DNA from: Megamerina dolium
Taxonomy: Eukaryota > Arthropoda > Insecta > Diptera > Megamerinidae
Direction: 5' to 3'
NCBI GenBank assembly: GCA_963854835.1
Contig: OY978525.1
Location: 62,439,355-62,503,354, forward strand
Length of the DNA stretch: 64,000 nt
The notes beneath the pieces are model-generated. The model was not told the DNA's origin and did not search any database. It saw only the letters and a program-made list of their open reading frames with translations. The position numbers were made by a program, and so were the translations under genes. This document shows, in pieces, positions 1 to 11,769 of the stretch (position 1 is its first letter; every line of letters starts with the position of its first letter).

Positions 1-38
1 GCCATCTATTGGAAAAATAATGGATTTTGACTACACCT
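1..38. mobile_element. Terminus of a truncated mauritiana-like mariner
   Basis: The first 38 bases match, with a few differences, the right-hand terminus of the mariner at 32,319-33,500: GCCATCTATTGG, an A-rich stretch, ATGGATT, ending ACACCT. Only this end is in the window, so the body of the element, if present, lies to the left. It abuts the TA-rich target of the DD41D mariner starting near 45, so the second element inserted at or beside the end of the first. The assignment rests on one within-window match. Confidence 0.5.
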
Positions 39-42
39 TATA

Positions 43-1355
43 TATAAAGGGTTATCCATTTTGCGGTTTCAAAAGTAAATGTAAATAAAACACATATAAA
101 ATATTTTTTATCATGATATTTCTTTTTTATTATAAAGTTTGAACGTTGACATTATGTGTGAAATACTACATCATTTAAATGACCACCACGCGAATTGTTG
201 CAAGCATCGATTCTTTTGAAGTAATTTTCGACCACTTTTTGACACATATTGGGCGGTATCTCAGCCATAACGTGACGAATGTTGGTTTTTAGGTGCTCAA
301 GAGTTAAAGGTTTATCTGCATAAACACGGTCTTTCACGTAGCCCCACAAAAATAAGTCAAGCGGTGTCAAAACGCATGGTCTTGGTGGCCACTTGATATC
401 GCCACGACGAGAAATTACGCGGCCATAAAATTTCTCTTGCAATAAAGCCATATTCGCTCGAGTTGTGTGGCATGTGGCACCGTCTTGTTGAAACCACATA
501 TTCTCTAAGTCGTATTCTTCAATAGCAGGCAAAAAAAAATCGGTTATCATATGACCATAACGCTCCGAATTGACGGTGACAGTCGTTACATCGTTGTTTT
601 CGAAGAAGTAAGGTCCAATCACACCTCCGGACAAAAGAGCGCACCAAGCAGTGACTTTTTTTGGATGTAGTGGCCTCTCTTCAATTACTTGAGGATTCTC
701 AGAACCCCAAATACGACAATTTTGTTTGTTAACATACCCACCGAGTGAGAAATGTGCTTCGTCGCTGAAGAAAATTTTGTTCGAAAAATCGCCGTCCACC
801 GCCTGTTGTTCAAGCACCCATTCGACGTATCTACGACGTTATGAATGGTCAGCTGGCTTCAGTTGTTGTGTGAGCTGGATTTTATATGGATGTAGGTGTA
901 GATCCAAATGCAAAATACGCCATAATGTGCCGTAAGACAGTCCTAATTCCTGAGAAGGACGAGGAATCGGCACATTCGGGTCTTCGGCAACACTTTCACT
1001 TACAGCAGCGATATTTTCGGTGGTACGAGCGAAACGATGATGCACAGGCCTTACAATATCTGTAACCGATTCAGTCTCTTCATATTTCTTCACAATTTTG
1101 CCAATTGCTTGCGTAGTTGGACGATTATGTAAACCATAATCTCCTCTTAAAGCACGATATGTGGCTGTGGCAGAATCACCATTTTTGTAGTAGGCTTTTA
1201 CAATTTTAATGCGTTGTGCGATATTTAAGCGATCCATTTTCGCAAATGTCAGACTTTGAACTGAAAAAGAAAGAAATTGTTTTAACAACTCAGTTTGACA
1301 GATGTCGAATTCTAGCCCTATACTTTTGAAACCGCGAAATGGATAACCCTTTATA
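43..1355 (-). mobile_element. DD41D ('rosa'-type) mariner element, near full length
   Basis: A complete mariner-like DNA transposon of about 1.3 kb. Terminal inverted repeats of about 33 bp occupy roughly 45-78 and 1,321-1,354; the two arms share AAAGGGTTATCCATTT and differ at about one base. The ends lie in TATA sequence, as expected for insertion at a TA dinucleotide. The single coding region is on the minus strand and fills most of the interior. Mariner elements move by cut-and-paste through a DDD transposase. Intact ends mean it could in principle still be mobilised in trans. Confidence 0.88.
152..1237 (-). pseudogene. Mariner transposase (DD41D) with one in-frame stop codon
   Basis: Transposase of the mariner at 43-1,355. 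The start is placed at the ATG at 1,235-1,237 (MDRLNIAQRIKIVKAYY), which opens a typical N-terminal helix-turn-helix region; an upstream in-frame ATG near 1,288 is less likely. A single TAA at 839-841 interrupts the frame, after which the same frame continues to a TAA at 152-154. The catalytic aspartates are visible: FFSDEAHF, WFQQDGATCH, and TPLDLFLWG, with 41 residues between the second and third. The block before the third Asp reads CVLTPLD; the nested copy at 3.5-4.3 kb has CDLNPLD. About 361 codons including the stop, normal for a mariner. The stop makes it inactive as read. Confidence 0.88.
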
Positions 1356-1369
1356 ATATAACTATTAGA

Positions 1370-1995
1370 ATGCTGACATCACCGCTCTCCAGGAAATGCG
1401 ATGGACAGGACAGGGCTGCTCCAAAAGAGCGTCCTGTGACATCTGCTACAGTTGCCATGCTGAAAGGCACGAATTAGGATGTGGATTTTTGGTCAGCAAA
1501 AGACTACGACATCTTGTTTCACAGTTCACGCCTGTGAACGAACGGCGTGAACTGTTCTCCTCACACTCGCGTCTTTTCAGCTCCCTCTTCTTGCGCCTGA
1601 AAAGACGTCCCTCTGCACTCCTTTTCTCTCTGTACCGCTCCTTAACAGCTCGCGTTGCGCCTGCACGCAGGGTTTTTCTGTAGGCGGCGTCTCTGCGTTA
1701 GCGTCGCGACACTCCTGATCATACCACTCATTCCTCAGAGCCCGGTAGAAACCGATTACCTCCTAAGCAGCAGTAGTCATGGAATGGGATATACGTTTCA
1801 CTTTGTGTGCATGTATCATCAAGAGGGGGAGTGTTCTGCATAAGCTGAGCCTATAGTCGAGTCGTAAAAGCATTTGCTGTCTCTAGTGATTGCAGCTTAC
1901 TGACATGCCTTCCGTCGACCACCACGTTCATCATTCTTATCGGAAGTGTTCTGGTGGAGGTTGGATAAGATAGACACGCTACCTTGCGAAACACC
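1370..1995. mobile_element. Scrambled RTE-like non-LTR fragments in opposite orientations
   Basis: About 1,378-1,535 reads on the plus strand as the start of an RTE-type endonuclease (ALQEMRWTGQG, later FTPVNER). From about 1,536 the sequence switches to the minus strand and matches the endonuclease-RT linker also seen at 30.7-31.0 kb and 58.7-59.0 kb. Around 1,900-1,980 come short pieces matching 31.2-31.3 kb and 32.1 kb. The switch falls immediately after the FTPVNER codons, so this is an inversion or chimeric insertion, not one element. No intact frame remains. Confidence 0.7.
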
Positions 1996-1999
1996 ACCA

Positions 2000-2180
2000 T
2001 TTCAAAGAAATGAATACACGAGGCACAAATAAAAAATTTAAGTAAAATAGAAAAGGCACATATATTATTTGAATAATTAGTAGGATGGAAAAAATGTTGA
2101 AAAATACAAAACAAAGTTAAATAACTCGTTAAAAATAATCCTATAACCTCAGTAGCTACATTGCAAGCCACAACAACAAC
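2000..2180. other. No gene recognised
   Basis: AT-rich sequence between the RTE scraps and the jockey-like region. I see no coding pattern, repeat or RNA structure that I can name here. Confidence 0.5.
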
Positions 2181-4600
2181 CGCGATTTAGACATATACAC
2201 AAAATTCCATTATGTCAGTACAAATGCATTTCAAAAGGAACAAGATTTAAAAATAGCAAAATATCTCACCAATCTTGATGCGTCGAAAGCAAAATATTAC
2301 TCCTTATGGAAAGCAACAAAGACAATTAGTAAATCAGTGCTCCACAAACCTCCTATTAAAAATACTACTGAATACTCCAATACTACTGAACTATTAAGCG
2401 AATATTTTAAAGAAACCTTTTCCAATCATGCTACCATACAAGTCGTATATGGAAAACATACAAATAATATTAAAAAGTCCACTGGATATGACGGAATTAC
2501 TAGAAAATTTTACAGGAGTTATCACTTAAATGGCTGGTCTACATTCATAATATGTTCAATTGCATTTTTACAATAAAATATTTCCCCATCATATGAAAGG
2601 TAGCAGAAATCATAGCCATACCAAAACCTAACAAAACCCCTACTCGAACAGATTTCTATGACCAATAAATTTGCTGCCTTGTTTATCAAAATTATTTGAA
2701 AATATTCTAATGAACAGATTAGAGCCCATACCACATCCAAGTAACATAATTCCCACTCACCAAATTGGATTTCGCAAGAAATACTCCACAATTCAGCAGA
2801 CGCATCGTGTTGTAAATAAAATTACAATGAGAATGGCAGAGAAAAACTATACTGTGGCGGTATACTTAGATGTTGCCAAAGCATTTGACAGTGTGTGGCA
2901 TGAAGGTTTGCTATATAAACTAAAAAACTGAATACCTCATATCTATTTTTTGCTTCTTAAAAGATATATCGAATGCCGTTACTTTTATGTCAAATATTCT
3001 ATAAAGACAGTATATCTAGTATTAATAGTATGGAAGAAGGTGTATCACATGGGGGTGTGATTGGACCTGTCATCTATCTACTATACACATTCATCATCAC
3101 TCAAGTATCAGAGAATGATGATGAAATTATTACTACCTTTGCGGACGACACCGTACTGCTCGTGTCAGATGCAAACATCGATGCTGCCACAGTAAAGCTG
3201 CAACAAATTCTAAATACAGTTACAGAGTGGTTTGCAAAATGAGACATAAAAATTAATGCGGACAAGACAGTACAAGTTAAATACACTAACAAAAAATTCC
3301 AGGAGAAACAATGAATATCAGCAAAATACTTTGGCATAACAATAGACCAAAAACTTACGTGGAAAAAACACATACTGAAAAAAGGAACGAAATTAAACAA
3401 AAATTAACACAATTATACTGAATGTTAAGTCCAAAATCACTCTTTCGCTCAAAAATAAAATGTTGATCCACGGGTGATTTTTTAGCAACTTTCTTTTTGG
3501 CAGCTCAACTGTTTTCGTGTAACATGTTACTGTCAAACATGTTCAAAAAAGTTTTTTTTTATTGGAAAATTGTCTTTAGCGACGAAGCTCATTTCTGGTT
3601 GAATGGATACGTGAACAATCAAAATTGCCGTATTTGGTGTGAAGAGCAGCCAGAAGCTTTTCAAGAACTGCCAATGCATCCCGAAAAATGCACTGTTTGG
3701 TGTGGATTATAGGCCGGTGGCATTATTGGGCCGTACTTTTTCAAAGACCACGAAGGCAGGTACGTTACTATGAATGGCGAGCGCTACGTGCAATTACAAA
3801 CTTTTTTTTGCCAAAAATGGAAGAGCTGGGCTTAGCTGATATGTGGTTTCAACAAGACGGTGCCACATGCCATACTGCACGCGAAACAATGGCCCAATTG
3901 AGACGCGAGTTAGGTGAACAGTTTATTTCATGTTTCGGACCGGTCAAATGGCCGCCTAGATCGTGCGATTTAAACCCATTAGACTATTTTTCGTGGGGCC
4001 ATGTTAAGGCTCATATCTATAGCGACAAGCCCGCAACGGTTGCCGCACTGGAAGCCAATATTGAAAAATGTATTCATGAGATACCGGCTGATATATTGGA
4101 GAGAATGCCAAAATTGCACCCAGCGTATGAACCATTTGAGGCGCAGCCGCGGTCAACATTTACATGAAATTATCTTTAAACATTGAATTATATAGATCGT
4201 TCTAAATTTTCTCTAAATTAAATATTTTTTTTTTAATCAAATCCGAATGCTCTTAAAATATCACCCTGTACAAAGCAATAATTATGCCAATATGGAAATA
4301 CGGCATAGAAATATGGGTCACTGCCTCCAACACAAATTTACAAATTATACAAAACAATCGAAATAATGAGGACAATAGTCAATGCCAAATGGTACATTCC
4401 GAATGATGAAATACACAAGGACTTATAAATTGATTCAATTCCATCGGCTATAAGGAAATTAAGCATAAAACAAATAAGTAGATTACTACTACATTATACT
4501 ATTGAAATTGAAGAACTTTCAATACGCGAAACGAAACACCAAAGGAGATTAAAGCGCCCGTTACCATCTATCAAGAAAAACAATATCTATCTATCTATCC
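2180..4600 (+). pseudogene. Jockey-like non-LTR reverse transcriptase, 5'-truncated, split by a mariner
   Basis: Remnant of a jockey-clade retrotransposon. From about 2,200 come the pre-RT region (SLWKATKTI), a damaged NIKKSTGYDGI block, LPCLSKLFENILMNRL, IPTHQIGFRKKYSTIQQ, the palm block VAVYLDVAKAFDSVWHEGL, then SHGGVIGPVIYLLY and the catalytic TFADDTVLL near 3,140-3,165. The thumb resumes after the inserted mariner at 4,271 with KAIIMPIWKYGIEIW. Several frameshifts and stops break it. The endonuclease and ORF1 are absent, the usual result of 5' truncation. The 3' end is indistinct near 4,600. Clade assignment is from motif style, not alignment. Confidence 0.8.
3471..4268 (+). mobile_element. 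Internally deleted DD41D mariner nested in the jockey-like element
   Basis: A second DD41D mariner subfamily of about 0.8 kb. Short inverted ends are visible: CGGGTGAT at 3,471 and ATCACCCTG ending at 4,268. The transposase keeps IVFSDEAHFWLNGY, MWFQQDGATCH and SCDLNPLDYFSWG, with 41 residues between second and third Asp, but the N-terminal helix-turn-helix region is missing and the frame is broken near 3,710. The surrounding jockey frame reads ...NKML then IYKAIIMP across the insertion, which places the target at a TA dinucleotide (CA now at 3,469-3,470, TA at 4,269-4,270). Confidence 0.87.
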
Positions 4601-6680
4601 ACGTCATATAGTAGGAATTTATTATATATTGTTGTGAGTCAAATAATGCTCATCTAATTTATGCATTTCGACTCACTACAAATGCTATAGTAATACTATT
4701 ATTATCGTTATGTTATTTTATTATGTGTATTTACTGTAACCATTAATTAATGATAATCAACACACTATGCATAATGTAATTATCATTGGCTAAAATGGGT
4801 TGTAGTATATTTATAAAAATGCGTGGTCAGCATCATCGTACCTCACTGTAGGATTGTTGAACAATTTCACAATCATGAAAAATAAAGATCGAAGAAGATG
4901 AAAAACAATGAATAAACAATAAATAAAATAATAATAAAAGAACCAACGGGTCATCGTACCTCACTATATGATTATGAAATAATTCAACAACCATACACAG
5001 TGAAAAGAAAACAAAATCCAAAAAGAAAAACAAAATAAGCAACAACCAGGCATACATAATATTTCACGCATGCACAATATTTACAACAAGAAGTATTAAC
5101 TACAAATAATAATAATGACTTACTAAAAATAAGTTATAAATATGGCCTACTTAAGAAATTGCAATTTCTTCAGAAATTCTTTTATACTAAAATTGGGTTA
5201 AATTGTAAATTATGATATGTATTTTAGGATATATAAACTAAGAGAAGGCCTGAAATGAATGCAGTCAGTAAATTAGTGAATCGAGTGGATTAAGATAACT
5301 CGAAGAACCAATTAGTCATAGATTGTATACTGTAAAGTATACATAAAGTATCCTAAAAACAAAAGTTGAATTGTAAAGAATCTAGTATTCTGTGTATTCT
5401 AAAAAAAACGCATTGTGAAAGAAAAACTATTTAATCAATAAAACTATACCGTGAAAAGCAAAACTTAATAACCGTGAAAAGTAATTGTGTGGAGAAATAA
5501 AATTCGCAGGAAACAGCAACAGAATAAAAAAGGGGTAAGTCCTAGTCTATAAGATATCTAAGCAAAGGTTACGGTGTCAGAGAGAAGGACACAACAAGAT
5601 ATAAAGAAAAAAATTTATTTTATACATAATAATTTATAGTTACTAAAATAATTACTGCACTCAAAATTTATAAGAATTACTTATTGCTTTTTCGAAGGCA
5701 GATGTAAAATAAAAGTATTTAAAAAAGTAATAATAACTTATGTGAGACGATGTAAAGAAGACATTTAAAGAAATTAATTAAAAAACTGAAGAAAATGTAT
5801 ACATTTAAAAGAACTACTTAAAAAGCGCACAGATCCAAGAAAATAGTAAATAATATGAAAAATATGTATAATAAATATAATAATGAAAAGACATATAAAA
5901 AAAGAAATCAATATAAAAGATGATGAAAAGGAACATATATAAGTGAAAAAAACTACTGCAAATATTCACGAAAACTAAAAAAAAAATAGAAAGTAAGAAA
6001 AAGCGAATGCACATATTCACTAAAGCTAAAAAACTAAATGGAATGGAATGGCACGATTTAGATAAGGGTACAATAACCAAAATCGCTGAGTCGAAACCTA
6101 AATTATTATAGACTAATAATGTAGGGTATAAGCTAATGTATAACTTTAATTTTTTTTTAATAGATTGATAAGTTAAGGTGGGAGTCGGCAATCGGTCTTA
6201 TTTGTCTTTTAACCGCATTCCCTATAAGGCATGATTGGAACAATCGAAGTCTATCGTGTGCACCAATTTATAGTATTCATTGACGATCCAAACGCTTTCA
6301 TATTTTACAGCGACTAATGGTGAGGTATACCTAAAGAGGTTAAATTTCGGTGCCACGAGAATCGTTATCATTTAGTTTTTTTAGCTTTTGTGAATATGTG
6401 CATTCGTTTTTTCTTACTTTCTATTTATTTTTTTTAGTTTTCGTTTCGCACTTACGCAGACACTATGTATTGCTATTAGCACTCATTGTAGATTTACAGA
6501 ATCTTACGAATGTCCAATTCACAGGTTTCTGGAAAGGTAGTTCCTCGATAACTACAGGTTGGGAAATTTGGTTTTAAAGCGGCGGTTATGGCCCATAGTA
6601 GGCTTATATGGATCAGCCATCACAACCAAGCAACAAACCGATTACAACAATAAACAGATAAATCACAATGAATTAAATTT
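4600..6680. other. AT-rich stretch without recognised genes
   Basis: About 2 kb of AT-rich, partly purine-rich sequence. Near 4,850 and 4,955 there are two similar copies of a short segment beginning TCATCGTACCTCACT. TATA-like and AATAAA-like motifs near 5,225-5,240 and 5,440-5,505 could belong to an old LTR and leader, but no partner LTR, primer site or coding region supports this. Open frames here are short and low in complexity. Confidence 0.5.
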
Positions 6681-6681
6681 A

Positions 6682-7160
6682 ATACCATCATCATCATCAT
6701 CAGGTAGTCATTACAGCTCGGGGTGAGCTTTAGCTTCGTCCACAATCCTCCTCCATTTGATGGGATTTCCGGCAGCTGTCTTCCAATGCGTAATTTCTAG
6801 TTTTTCCAGGTCGGCTAAAACTTGTTGAAGCCAAGTTAGCCTCGGAAGTCCTCTGGCTTTTGGTGTTAGAGTGTTGTATTCGGGAATGAATTTTTGGGGG
6901 CGCACATATTCCATCCTCCTAATATGTCCAAGCCATCGTAGCCTTTGCGATTTAACAAATTTTACGACATTTTCTCTTTTGCACAATTCCAGCGATTCGT
7001 CATTGTACCGTATTCGGTAAGAGCCATCTTCATTGCGTATTGGCCCAAATATTTTACAGAGCACCTTTCTCTCAAAAACCTTTAGGCTCATTCTCGTTTG
7101 TAAAAAAAAAAAACAAATATGTGACTTATATAGTAGGTCCCGAAAGGCACTTTGTCCTCT
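6682..7160 (-). pseudogene. RTE-like non-LTR retrotransposon, 3' end
   Basis: The C-terminal part of an RTE-type RT protein on the minus strand: FERKVLCKIFGPIRNEDGSYRIRYNDE, then QRLRWLGHIRRM, and a W-rich tail ending at 6,711. A (CAT)n-like simple repeat at 6,682-6,703 lies just past the stop, as expected for the tail of an RTE-clade element. It differs from the RTE copies at 29-32 and 57-59 kb, so it is probably another family. RT palm and endonuclease are absent (5' truncation). Confidence 0.78.
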
Positions 7161-7162
7161 CT

Positions 7163-7243
7163 TTGGCTTCTCTTCCAATACTGTTGTGTAGAATGGACCT
7201 ACTTATATTAGCTGGTTCCAAACGGCAGAAACATCATGAAGCT
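7163..7243 (-). mobile_element. tRNA-derived SINE, 3' body fragment
   Basis: About 80 bp matching the 3' body of the SINE at 33,919-34,233 in the same orientation (TCTCTTCCAATACTGTTGTG, then TAGCTGGTTCCAAACGGCAG). It lacks the tRNA-related head. It directly abuts the RTE 3' end at 7,160. Confidence 0.7.
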
Positions 7244-7335
7244 AAGTTTTAAGAGAATGTCTTGAAACTCAATATGAATGAGTCGATGCTGGAGTCTACT
7301 ATGTATCTACCCATAAAAAAGTATGAACACATATT

Positions 7336-7630
7336 TAGTACCTCAGTAGTTAGTACGCTGGCCTTCTGATCCGTAGGTCGTGGGTCCAATTCCCGGACTC
7401 TGACATAACCCAGCAAGCAATTGGCAATTCTTCCGGCAGTAACAATTTGCCATGAAAACGCTTCTAAAGGAGCTATGTGACAAAGCTCAGAATAAGTGAT
7501 GTCACAAGGGTTCTGCCGTTCGGAACAGGCTAAAATATCTAGGTCCCTTCCAATACTGTCCAAAATTTAACACGCACAACAGTAATGGACGAGAAGCTCG
7601 GCCAATGAGCCCTTCGGGGCTTTAAGTGCC
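7336..7630 (+). mobile_element. tRNA-derived SINE, near full length
   Basis: The head reads like a tRNA 5' half: an A-box-like TACCTCAGTAGTTAGTACG at 7,339-7,357 and a B-box-like GGTCCAATTCC near 7,383-7,393, spaced as in an internal RNA polymerase III promoter. The tRNA-unrelated body follows and ends near GCCCTTCGGGGCTTTAAGTG. The same head and body occur inverted at 33,919-34,233. SINEs encode no protein and rely on LINE machinery; the RTE-like elements here are possible partners, which I infer only from co-occurrence. Confidence 0.8.
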
Positions 7631-7639
7631 GCATATTTA

Positions 7640-7850
7640 TTTTTTTATGGAGAAAATAATACGAGAACGGTAGTGTGCACAATAATGACACTATCTTCAA
7701 CAAAAGTGTCATGATGTTGGCGTTTTTTATCCTTTAAACTCCTAATTGGAGCATAGGGCCTCCACAAGGCTTCTCCATCGCACACGGTTTTGGGCAGTTG
7801 ATCTAGCGCCTTCCCATGTGATGCCGGCAGCAGCCAACGATATTGACATC
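7640..7850. other. Unclassified sequence between SINE and R1-like element
   Basis: About 200 bp with no supported gene. The part from about 7,735 (TCCTAATTGGAGCATAGGGC) has the base composition of retrotransposon untranslated sequence, but I cannot assign it. Confidence 0.4.
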
Positions 7851-8639
7851 CCAGGGCTAAGCTCAGGCTACTGGGGGGTCACAGGTGGTGGATAGTGAAA
7901 CGGCCAATGCGTGGGCCTTAGTCTACTAATTGGTTAGCTGCGAATACCTAATAAGTAGTCCCCAACCAAGAGCGGTATAAGTGGAGGATGCAGATTAAAA
8001 GTCTCGCATATCGTAAGAAGCTGATGCGACAGGCGAGGAGAGGCCGCCAAATACGCGTCCCTCGCCTTCGGCGACACCGTGGGTCCACGAGCTTAAACCC
8101 AACACATGTCTGCTCCGCATCGGGCGATGTGTTGGTCAGCGTCTGTTCACCATGTTAGGTGCGGCTGATTTTTTAAAATTAGACCGGTATGCGTCAGGGC
8201 GCACCGCGTGTCCCCAAAAACTTCGCTGATGTTTTTCCGTCGGCGCTGTAGAAGGGGTGATGTGAGCTTTCTCTGCTGAGGTGTAAGCCTTGACGTATAT
8301 CAGGCACCAGCCACTTTGGACCTTGGTCAGGAAGTGTACATTGGGCGAAGAATTTGTAGTTTTCGTTGCTCCGGGCGAGCGCTGGTCCGTCCGTGTTTTC
8401 AGGGACCGGTAAAGCGAAAGTCAGGCCTCAGGGAACTGGGGTCGGGGCGCCGTCCTCGAAGGTACACCAGTTCTTCACTATTTCGGCCCGCAACCCTGCA
8501 CACGATGCGCTGGTAAACTAAAAAAGAATGGATAAAAATATAGAAAAAACCAAAGATAGCACAGTAGAGGAGTCCTTTCGCGAAAAGCTCGTGTATTCTT
8601 CGGTCACCACCAAAAAGTGCGAACACACCTAACCCGACC

Positions 8640-9449
8640 ACACCGTCGCAAATGTCAGTAAGAGGAAAGAAAAACAATATTACAGCCCAGACTACTTTAG
8701 AAAGTGAAGCTAGAACGCCTGCGGGCGGAATCGTGCCCCCAACCGCGGTAACGCAGATAACCTACAATCAAAGGACGTAGATACAGACTCTCCGCGACAG
8801 TTACGCCTACAGCATCACGAAATGTGCCTGCACACACCAAAGACAAAACACCGTCATCGGGGAAACGGGCTGCACCGGACTCCTCCAAGAAAACGCAGAT
8901 GAGACCGCAATGGTGTAAGGTATCAGGAGAACTCGGGCTGGCGCCCTTCTTTTAGAGGTAGAAAAGGAAAAATCCATCAAGCTTGATTTCGTACGGCAGC
9001 TGGAGGAGTCGGTAAAAGTCGGCTATTATCACTCTCAGGCCCACTACGACTATAGAGATCCGGGACATAGACGCCTTAACTGATAAGAAAGAGGTCGAAG
9101 ACGCCGTGAGAAAACTGGTCATCAACAGCGAGGAAATGGTGGTAAAAATAACTGCACCAAACAGTCGACAGCAAGTCAGAGCGTTCGTTACGTTCTTCAG
9201 TCGAAGAACATTAAAATAGGATGGATCAGCGCTAGGATGAGACCGACTACTCCCTTGAAGCGATGCTTCCGGTGTTTCGGCATAGGACATCTCCGGATGG
9301 AGTGTAAGGGACAAGACAGAAACGGCGAGGGTATTTGCATTCGATGTGGAGAGACAGGACATAAGATGAAGGAATGCACTAACGAACCGAAATGTTGCTT
9401 GTGTATAGCTGCTGAACGGGCGGGACAGGCAACTCCGCAACCTTCATGA
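8640..9449 (+). pseudogene. R1-like ORF1 (gag-like) with CCHC zinc knuckles
   Basis: ORF1 of the R1-clade element. The supported part is the C-terminal nucleic-acid-binding region, about 9,237-9,449: CFRCFGIGHLRMEC, then CIRCGETGHKMKEC and a partial CCLC knuckle. This triplet of CCHC motifs is usual for R1/LOA/jockey ORF1 proteins, which coat the element RNA. Upstream sequence from about 8,640 appears to continue ORF1 in shifting frames, so the start and N-terminal length are uncertain. The third knuckle is cut short by a stop at 9,447-9,449. Confidence 0.72.
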
Positions 9450-9539
9450 GACCAGGATGTACAGGGACCATACCTGACATAACTTTAGCGTCGGAAAGCA
9501 TAGCCGGATCAATCAAGGAGTAGAGAGTTTTAAAAGACT

Positions 9540-11666
9540 TCACCGGAAGTGATCACCAATACATCTTCTTCAGCATTGAATTGGAACACCAACAATGCTC
9601 AGAGAAAAATAAAACTGGTACACGTAGGTGGAATGTAAGAAAGCTGATGCCTTCGATGCTCATCGCAAAAATCGACGAGAACGCAACCCGAATCTGCACG
9701 AACAGCGGTGCTAGAATATTAGTTAAGACAACCATGCAATGTATAACAGAAGGGTGCAATGCTTCAATGCCAAAAATTGCAAGCTATTCAAAAAGAAGAG
9801 CGGTATATTGGTGGACGACGGAAACTGCTGAACTCAGGAAAGTTTGCCTACGGAAGCGAAGAAGGCGATCAGGCCCTACGTCAGTGGAATTTAAAGACTA
9901 CAAACAGAGCAGGAAAACCCTAAAAAAGGCAATAAACAGTAGTAAAAAGAAAACATGGGAAGAACTCAGAGACGACTTAAATAAAAACCCCTGGGGACTG
10001 GGTTATAAAATCGTGATGAAGAAACTTGGAGCAAACTCACCTGCAATTGAAATGACATGCGGCGCGATTAGCAAGATAGTGGACATTCTGTTCCCTACGC
10101 TTGAGTCTTTGTTAGAAGACCCTGAGTATCTAACAGCCGAATCCGGCCCACCGCTCACAGCAAAGGATCTTGTACTGGCAGCAAAGGGACTAAAAACCAA
10201 TAAAGCGCCTGGACCTGACGCCGGACAACGACTGTTTGAAAGAAGGAGTCTTTCCCGAAGTCTGGAAAAAGCAGAAGTTAGTGCTGATTAGCAAAGGCAA
10301 GGGGGATCCGTCCACTGCTTCTGCATACAGGCCACTCTGTATGCTTGACAGCGCAGAAGAACTACTTGAAAAAATGATCAAATACCGACTTACCGAGGCG
10401 ATAGAACAAAGCGGCGGCCTGTCCGACCGACAGCACGGTTTTAGAGCCAGTATGTCAACATTAGGAGCCATTCAGGACATGATAGAGTGTAGAAATCGCT
10501 CAACGTGGAAACCAATACTCGAATCAGATAGTATTGCTTGCAACCCTGGACATCCGCAATGCTTTCAACAGTCTCAGATGGGCCGACATAATAATCGCGT
10601 TAGAAACAAGGTTTTCAGTCCCGAACTATCTAAGGAAGATAATTCGAAGCTATCTAAGCAACCGACTTTTAATCTATGAAACTATTGAGGGTCAGAAATC
10701 AAAGCAAATATCTTCGGGGGCGGCCCAAGGATCCATTTTCGGACCTGACCTCTGGAATATAAGCTACGACGAAATATTGCGTATAGAAATGCCTGACGAC
10801 GTCCATCTTGTTGGATACGCAGATGACATAGCTGCTAAAATAACCGCTCGTAATACTGAAGAGTCAAAAAGAAAGCTGAACCAAGTGATGATCAGAGTAC
10901 AAGCATGGCTGGAGGACCATGGTCTCAAACTCGCTACAGAGGAGACAGAGCTGATCCTTCTGACGAAACGACACATACCGCTGGAGGTGGATATAAAAGT
11001 CCTTGATACAACGCTTACGACAAAAACGGTGCTGAAGCATCTAGGTGTACAACTAGACCCTCGACTGACATTCTGGGCGCATATAAAGAACGCCGCGGGA
11101 AAATCCGCACGAGAAGCGGGAATGCTAAGCAAATTGATGGCAAATATTGGAGGTCCAAGACAAAGCAAGCGCTGACTGCTAATGGAAACGACGAACTCGA
11201 TCCTGCTTTACGGAAGCGAACTGTGGGCAAACACGCTAAAGTCAAAAAGCCGCCGAAAAGCCGCTGCTTTCTGTGCAACGCACCTGTGCACTCAGAGTAG
11301 CCTCCTCATACCGAACCAAGCGGAAGATGGACAGCGAAGTTAATATCCGACCTTAGAGAATGTTGAGTCCACGGTGAAGTAAATTATTACCTCACACAGT
11401 TTTTATCCGGTCATGGCTACTTCAAAAAATATTTGCATCGTATGGGGAAATCAGACCAACCACGATGTATATATTGCGACACAGAATTTGACGACGCAGA
11501 ACACACGTTTTTTAAATGTGAACGGTGGTGTAATGAAAGATATGCGCCAGAACGGGTAATCGGAAAACACGACTGGAAATATCATAGAGAAAAAAATTGG
11601 AATGCGGTAGCAAACTTTGTCGAAGACGTGATTAAAAAGAAACGGCGAGAAATGGAGAGTTCATGA
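9540..11666 (+). pseudogene. R1-like ORF2 reverse transcriptase, endonuclease deleted and frameshifted
   Basis: ORF2 begins inside the last residues of the endonuclease (GSDHQYIFFSIEL; SDH is the usual C-terminal catalytic motif of this fold) near 9,548. Next come YWWTTETAELRK, the pre-RT block KTNKAPGPD near 10,193, FPEVWKKQKLVLISKGKG, SAYRPLCMLDSAEELLE, SDRQHGFRASMST, ATLDIRNAFNSLRWADI, AAQGSIFGPDLWNI, catalytic GYADDIA near 10,815, and HLGVQLDPRL. A C-terminal CCHC knuckle (CIYCDTEFDDAEHTFFKC) sits near 11,463-11,515. Frame changes near 10,220 and 10,530, plus the missing endonuclease, make it non-functional. Confidence 0.83.
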
Positions 11667-11769
11667 ATATTATCCTAACGTAACATAATATTGCTACGAC
11701 ATAACTCTGCAGCACAAGAATTATAAAATAGAATGGCGACCTTGGACGCAGGGGGAGTAACAACAACAA

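Noticed and set aside
4833..6191. Hydrophobic open frames on the minus strand suggesting small membrane proteins
   Set aside because: They come from purine-rich, low-complexity sequence read in antisense, give Phe/Leu/Tyr runs, and show no homology or start context.
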